A stretch of 60,000 nt of DNA, from assembly GCF_964355755.1 (NCBI RefSeq), contig NC_092679.1, positions 22,012,432-22,072,431 of the forward strand, written 5' to 3'. The position numbers and the translations under genes are program-made. The notes below the pieces were generated by a model. The model was not told the DNA's origin and made no database searches. It was given only the letters and a program-made list of their open reading frames with translations. The number at the start of each line of letters is the position of its first letter. Within the stretch, counting starts at the first letter, position 1. Source of the stretch: Antedon mediterranea (taxonomy: Eukaryota; Echinodermata; Crinoidea; Comatulida; Antedonidae). This document shows, piece by piece, positions 51,901-57,900 of the stretch.

Positions 51901-54900
51901 TGTTTTCCGCCAAACACTTGCTGATCAATGATAAACCCAAGGATCAGTGAGATAAGGCCAGGTATAATACATGTTTAAACTGGACATAATATTTTCCTTG
52001 ACCAACATTTTTTTTCTAAATGAACAAAGTTTGAAGCTTTTTAACAAAATTGTGGTTTCTGGAAGTCTTACAGTATATTGAAAAGAAATTATGTGTTATT
52101 ATAATTTAGTTAGTTAGTTTAGTTTCTTTAAATTACGAAAATAAATGTTCTTTTTATTATGTTCTATTGTACTGGTACCAACATATTGTTCGCCTAACCA
52201 CAGTATAAAAATAAAATGTTGCAAAATACTATTCAACAGGGGAGACTTTAAAAGAGTGTGGTAAAGAGGGCATAGCAAGTTCAGTTGACTTGAGGCAATG
52301 CTTGAGGTCACACCAAAGTCAAACGAGGACATTCCAGAGATGATAAAATTATCATTATGCTCACAGCATCCTACTAAAAGAAATCACAATTGGATGATAG
52401 GCATTATATAGAATAAAAATTACTTTAAAGGGCAAATATAAAGAAGTTGTTTTCATCAAAATTTGGAGTAACATAACTGTTTTTTAGTCAAAGAATAACT
52501 TAATTTTCTTTTTAATACTAACAAGATTGTGTTGAGCATTAGGAGGAAAATGGACTATCAAATGATCTTTCTCATGTTGATACATCATACAGTAGATAGA
52601 TATTAAATAGTAAACTCTTAAAATTTAAATCTCAAACTTGAAACTAAACATTTTTTACCTTTTTATTTTATCTTAGAATATAAAATACAAGCCCTATAGG
52701 GACAGCTTCAGGATCGAATATTCCCTTTAATAGAGGTGTCCGCTGAATAGAGATAGTGTTCAACAACAATGTTTCCACATGTTCGTTAAAATGGGAAAGT
52801 GTCCCTTAAATAGAGGTGATCACAAAGAAGAGGGTCTAACTGTACATTTTAAGAAATATAAAATATATAATACTCTACAGAGGGCTGCTAAATCTTGAAT
52901 AGAATATTGATAATAAAAAGAAAATTTACTTAATTCAAAATTATTCAGCAAATGCCATTTTATGATCAGACAGAAATAAATCTTTATGCTGTCTCATTAC
53001 AAATTATGGAAGTTGGCTTTAAATCATATTCCTATTAAAATAAATATAAACAAATTTCATGAAAACAATTTTTTTCATTGTAGTTCATTCCTCTGAGAGA
53101 AATACAGTATGTTGGTTTATCAAAGTAAAGCGGCAGATAGAAAAATATTTTTAATGTGTAAAAAAAAAAAATGAATATTATAAAGGAATAAAAGCTTTGG
53201 AATGAATCATATTTCTATGAACAAATTATTGCGATATTTAAAAGTAAAGCATTAAAAATAAATCATAATAAAATTAATATAATATTTCTAAGCGACATAT
53301 TACAGTCATTAATTAATAATATTAAATCATTTATTCAATATCTAAGCAAATGCTCTACAGATCTATCTCTATTTCACTTTAAAATGTATTAATCAAATAT
53401 CTGGGTCATATAGTTGAATTCTCATTACATGGACACACAATATTTTACTATTTGTCGTAAATACAAAGTTAAATTTTGTAATAAATGATGCCAACTGCAG
53501 TACAACCTGATTAAATTTGAAAATGGAATTTCGATAAAAAGCGGTATAAACTAAATATTTCTTTGGTTTATAGCAATCTCAAGATGTTGATAATAAATAA
53601 ATATAGATCAATTAATTAATCAATCAATCAACAATATTTATTTAGAAATAAGTGTTTTAGATATTTCATTTAACAAATACAAAATCTACAATGTGTGTGA
53701 AACAGTATAGTATCTATTATATGTCTTGCATAAGAGACACCATCCATACCAATTCAAGTGTGAAAGCTAGCTTAAGAACAAACTCATAAATAGTATTGTG
53801 TGCTCTCAAGATGTTAAATTGATTTTGACGTCGCGTCCTACATATGAACAATCGTTTGTTCCACATGATGATGTAAATATGATAATTTGGTAGAATGGTA
53901 TTGAATGACAACGTTGGCTAAAAATAACATTACAATACTTTAACGATAGAACCGCGAGCAATGTAGAAAAAACCTACGTAATCTATTATTAAATGATATG
54001 CCCTTTGTTCTGTTGTATTTTGTAATTTCATTTTGATAAAATAAATGTTAAATAAATTGATAGATCTAGTAATTGCTACAGTACAGATAAAAACTACTGC
54101 AACATTTGCCACGCGTAGGTAACGTAGTCTACGCGTGGCGGGTGCGTGGCGGTTGCGTGGCGTAGCATTCGTAGTGCGTAGGCTACGCGTAGCATTCGTA
54201 GCCTACGTTGTGATCAACTGTGTGTGGGAATTCCCCAAACTCAACTGTGTACAAGTACAGTACATCGTCGACGGCTAAGCAGGCTACGAAAAGTTCGAAT
54301 AAATAGAAATCATACGATTGTTTCGCCAATACAATAATATCATCATCATTATTAAACATACTTGAAATTCAAATTTTTCTAAAGAAAATAGCAATTAAAA
54401 TTGCTCAAAGCCTAGGCCAGACGCGAAAAGTCAAATTAACTAGGCCTACTGCTGACTGCTGTACATTCACCATCGCCGGCCAGCCAGGCAGTAGTGTACA
54501 AAATTAATTGATGACGGGCCGTTATTATGACTACCTTCCATAGTAATAGTATTAGTAGTAGGCCTAAAATTACAAGTAAATTTTTTATAAGTAATTAATA
54601 CAGTTACGTACTCGGTATGTTTCATTTAAACAAAAAAAAAATATACAGGCTTGAAACTGTCGTAACTGTACATCAAACTCCATTATTAGCTATTGTAACA
54701 ACAACCTGCAGCAGAGTGGTGCTGGAGGGTCAAGTTACAGGTCGTTTAAAACATCGTCATCAACAGAGAGGAGGATCGGAGGACGCATATAACATGTGCT
54801 TGCCTGATCTTGTTTTGGTTTTTTTTAGTCATGCGCGATAATAAATTAGATAGTATTTAAATAAATGTTATTTTAGTTATAAATAAAAATAAATTATAAT

Positions 54901-57900
54901 TAACATTTTAGGGCTAGGAAATATGCAAGACTTTATTTAATAAAAGTTGAACTTCACTAAATTGAAGGTTAAACAAAACATAAAAGTACAGTTCAGAAAG
55001 AGTATCCATCCGCGGATCATAAACACGTGGATATAAACACACTGGGCGAATGAATTACGAATGGAGTGATCCGTCTCGATTTCCGTTGGAACAAAAATAA
55101 TATCGTATTTGTATTCTATTATTTTGACATTTACAGTATTTAAACAATCCATCCATCCCATAGTACTAAATAAGCGTAACATTTCATTTAAACGCAATTT
55201 TAAAACGAAACATGATCGTTCATTATATAGCCTAGTAAACAAACATAGTTCAAACAGTAGATTAGTACTGCGCGATACACACACGTGGGTAAACGGCAGC
55301 TTCACGACGGCGAAAACTGTCGTATCGAGGAAATATCCTTCTGTCACCTAGGCTATATACCACATTATTTCACATTTTCACGCCATGTACATCGTATTTA
55401 ACGCTTGTACACAGTATGGATTATCATACAGTACTACTAAGTAGGCCTATATCTATAGGCGTACCACATATTTTAAAATTAAACTGTCGGTAGGTACGCC
55501 GGTAACCTTACCTTTTTAGCTAGCTAGCTAGGCCTAGTCGGAGGCCATTTCACACAAACAGACGACGACCGCCGTCCGATCGGTGATAGATGTACACTTG
55601 TTCTTCTTTCATAACAATAAATGTCCCATTTTAACACAACACACAGTAATTAATACTAATATTAATACATTTATTATTACTTCACAGTAATTAACTCGCA
55701 TTTTAAATTTGATGAAAACTAGTATTCAAATTAACTAATTCCGTGTGTGGTGCATGCAGCACAGTACACAATAATCTGAACATTGGGATTTCCCATCCTA
55801 GCTCTCGCTTCGTAGGCTACGCGTAGACTACGCGTAGCATGTTAGCTTGCGTAGATTACGCCACGCGAAACCTACGAAGTTGCCACGCGTACGAAACGTA
55901 GTCTACGCGTCCAAATGTTGCAGTATTTATTATCTGTACTGTACTACTACTACTACTAGATCAATAAAAAAATGTGAAAAATTATTTTGTTTAAATTGTT
56001 AATTTATTGATGTACAGACAAGCTCAGTCCTTTATCATCATTGTATCTTATTTTATTTTTATGAAATAAATTTTATTATTGATCATAACAAATTATGAAA
56101 GACATTAAAATGCCAACATTTATAATGACATTGTATGACATGGACAAAGTTCAAATACAGTCAACTCTTCCAAAATCAAACACTCAAAAATTAACTCAAA
56201 AATTTAATTTATTAATGGTTCAACTGTCATGCCAAAAATCCGGACTTGCTTAAAGACCCCTTCCCTGCAATTTTAGACGTTTTTTGGAAAATAATACATA
56301 TACAGTATATCACTTTAAAAACATTAAACCATGTCATTCCTTGTCTTAAATGTACGTTTTATGGTAAATTATGATAAAAAGTGAGAAACAATGCACTACC
56401 TACAGTAAGTAGCTCGCGGCGATCGACCTCTCGTGGACGGTCTTAGGCCTAGCCTAGCTAGGCTTAGTTTTGTAGGCCTACAGTACAGATAATAAATACT
56501 GCAACATTTGGACGCGTAGACTACGTTTCGTACGCGTGGCAACTTCGTAGGTTTCGCGTGGCGTAATCTACGCAAGCTAACATCCTACGCGTAGTCTACG
56601 CGTAGCCTACGAAGCGAGAGCTAGGAGGGGAAATCCCAATGTTCAGATTATTGTGTACTGTGCTGCATGCACCACACACGGAATTAGTTAATTAATTTGA
56701 ATACTAGTTTTCATCAAATTTAAAATGCGAGTTAATTACTGTGAAGTAATAATAAATGTACTAATATTAGTATTAATTACTGTGTGTTGTGTTAAAATGG
56801 GACATTTATTTTTATGAAAGAAGAACAAGTGTACATCTATCACCGATCGGACGGCGGTCGTCGTCTGTTTGTGTGAAATGGCCTCCGACTAGGCCTAGCT
56901 AGCTAGCTAAAAAGGTAGGGTTACCGGCGTACCTACCGACAGTTTAATTTTAAAATATGTGGTACGCCTATAGATATAGGCCTACTTAGTAGTAGTACTG
57001 TATGATAATCCATACTGTGTACAAGCGTTAAATACGATGTACATGGCGTGAAAATGTGAAATAATGTGGTATAGCCTAGCTAGGTGACAGAAGGATATTT
57101 CCTCGATACGACAGTTTTCGCCGTCGTGAAGCTGCTGTTTACCCACGTGTGTGTATCGCGCAGTACTAATCTACTGTTTGAACTATGTTTGTTTACTAGG
57201 CTATATAATGAACGATGTTTCGTTTTAAAATTGCGTTTAAATGAAATGTTACGCTTATTTAGTACTATGGGATAATATGGATTGTTTAAATACTGTAAAT
57301 GTCAAAATAATAGAATACAAATACGATATTATTTTTGTTCCAACGGAAATCGAGACGGATCACTCCATTCGTAATTCATTCGCCCAGTGTGTTTATATCC
57401 ACGTGTTTATGATCCGCGGATGGATACTCTCTCTGAACTGTACTTTTATGTTTTGTTTAACCTTCAATTTAGTGAAGTTCAACTTTTATTAAATAAAGTC
57501 TTGCATATTTCCTAACACTAAAATGTTAATTATAATTTATTTTTATTTATAACTAAAATAACATTTATTTAAATACTATCTAATTTATTATCGCGCATGA
57601 CTAAAAAAAAAAAAAACAAGATCAGGCAAGCACATGTTATGCGTCCTCCGATCCTCCTCTCTGTTGATGACGATGTTTTAAACGACCTGAACTTGACCCT
57701 CCACCGATCCTCTGCTGCAGGTTGTTGTTACAATAGCTAATAATGGAGTTTGATGTACAGTTACGACAGTTCCAAGCCTGGATATTTTTTGTTTAAATGA
57801 AACATACTGAGTACTGTATTAATTACTTATAAAAAATTAACTTGTAATTTTAGGCCTACTACTAATACTATTACTATGGAAGGTAGTCATAATAACGGCC

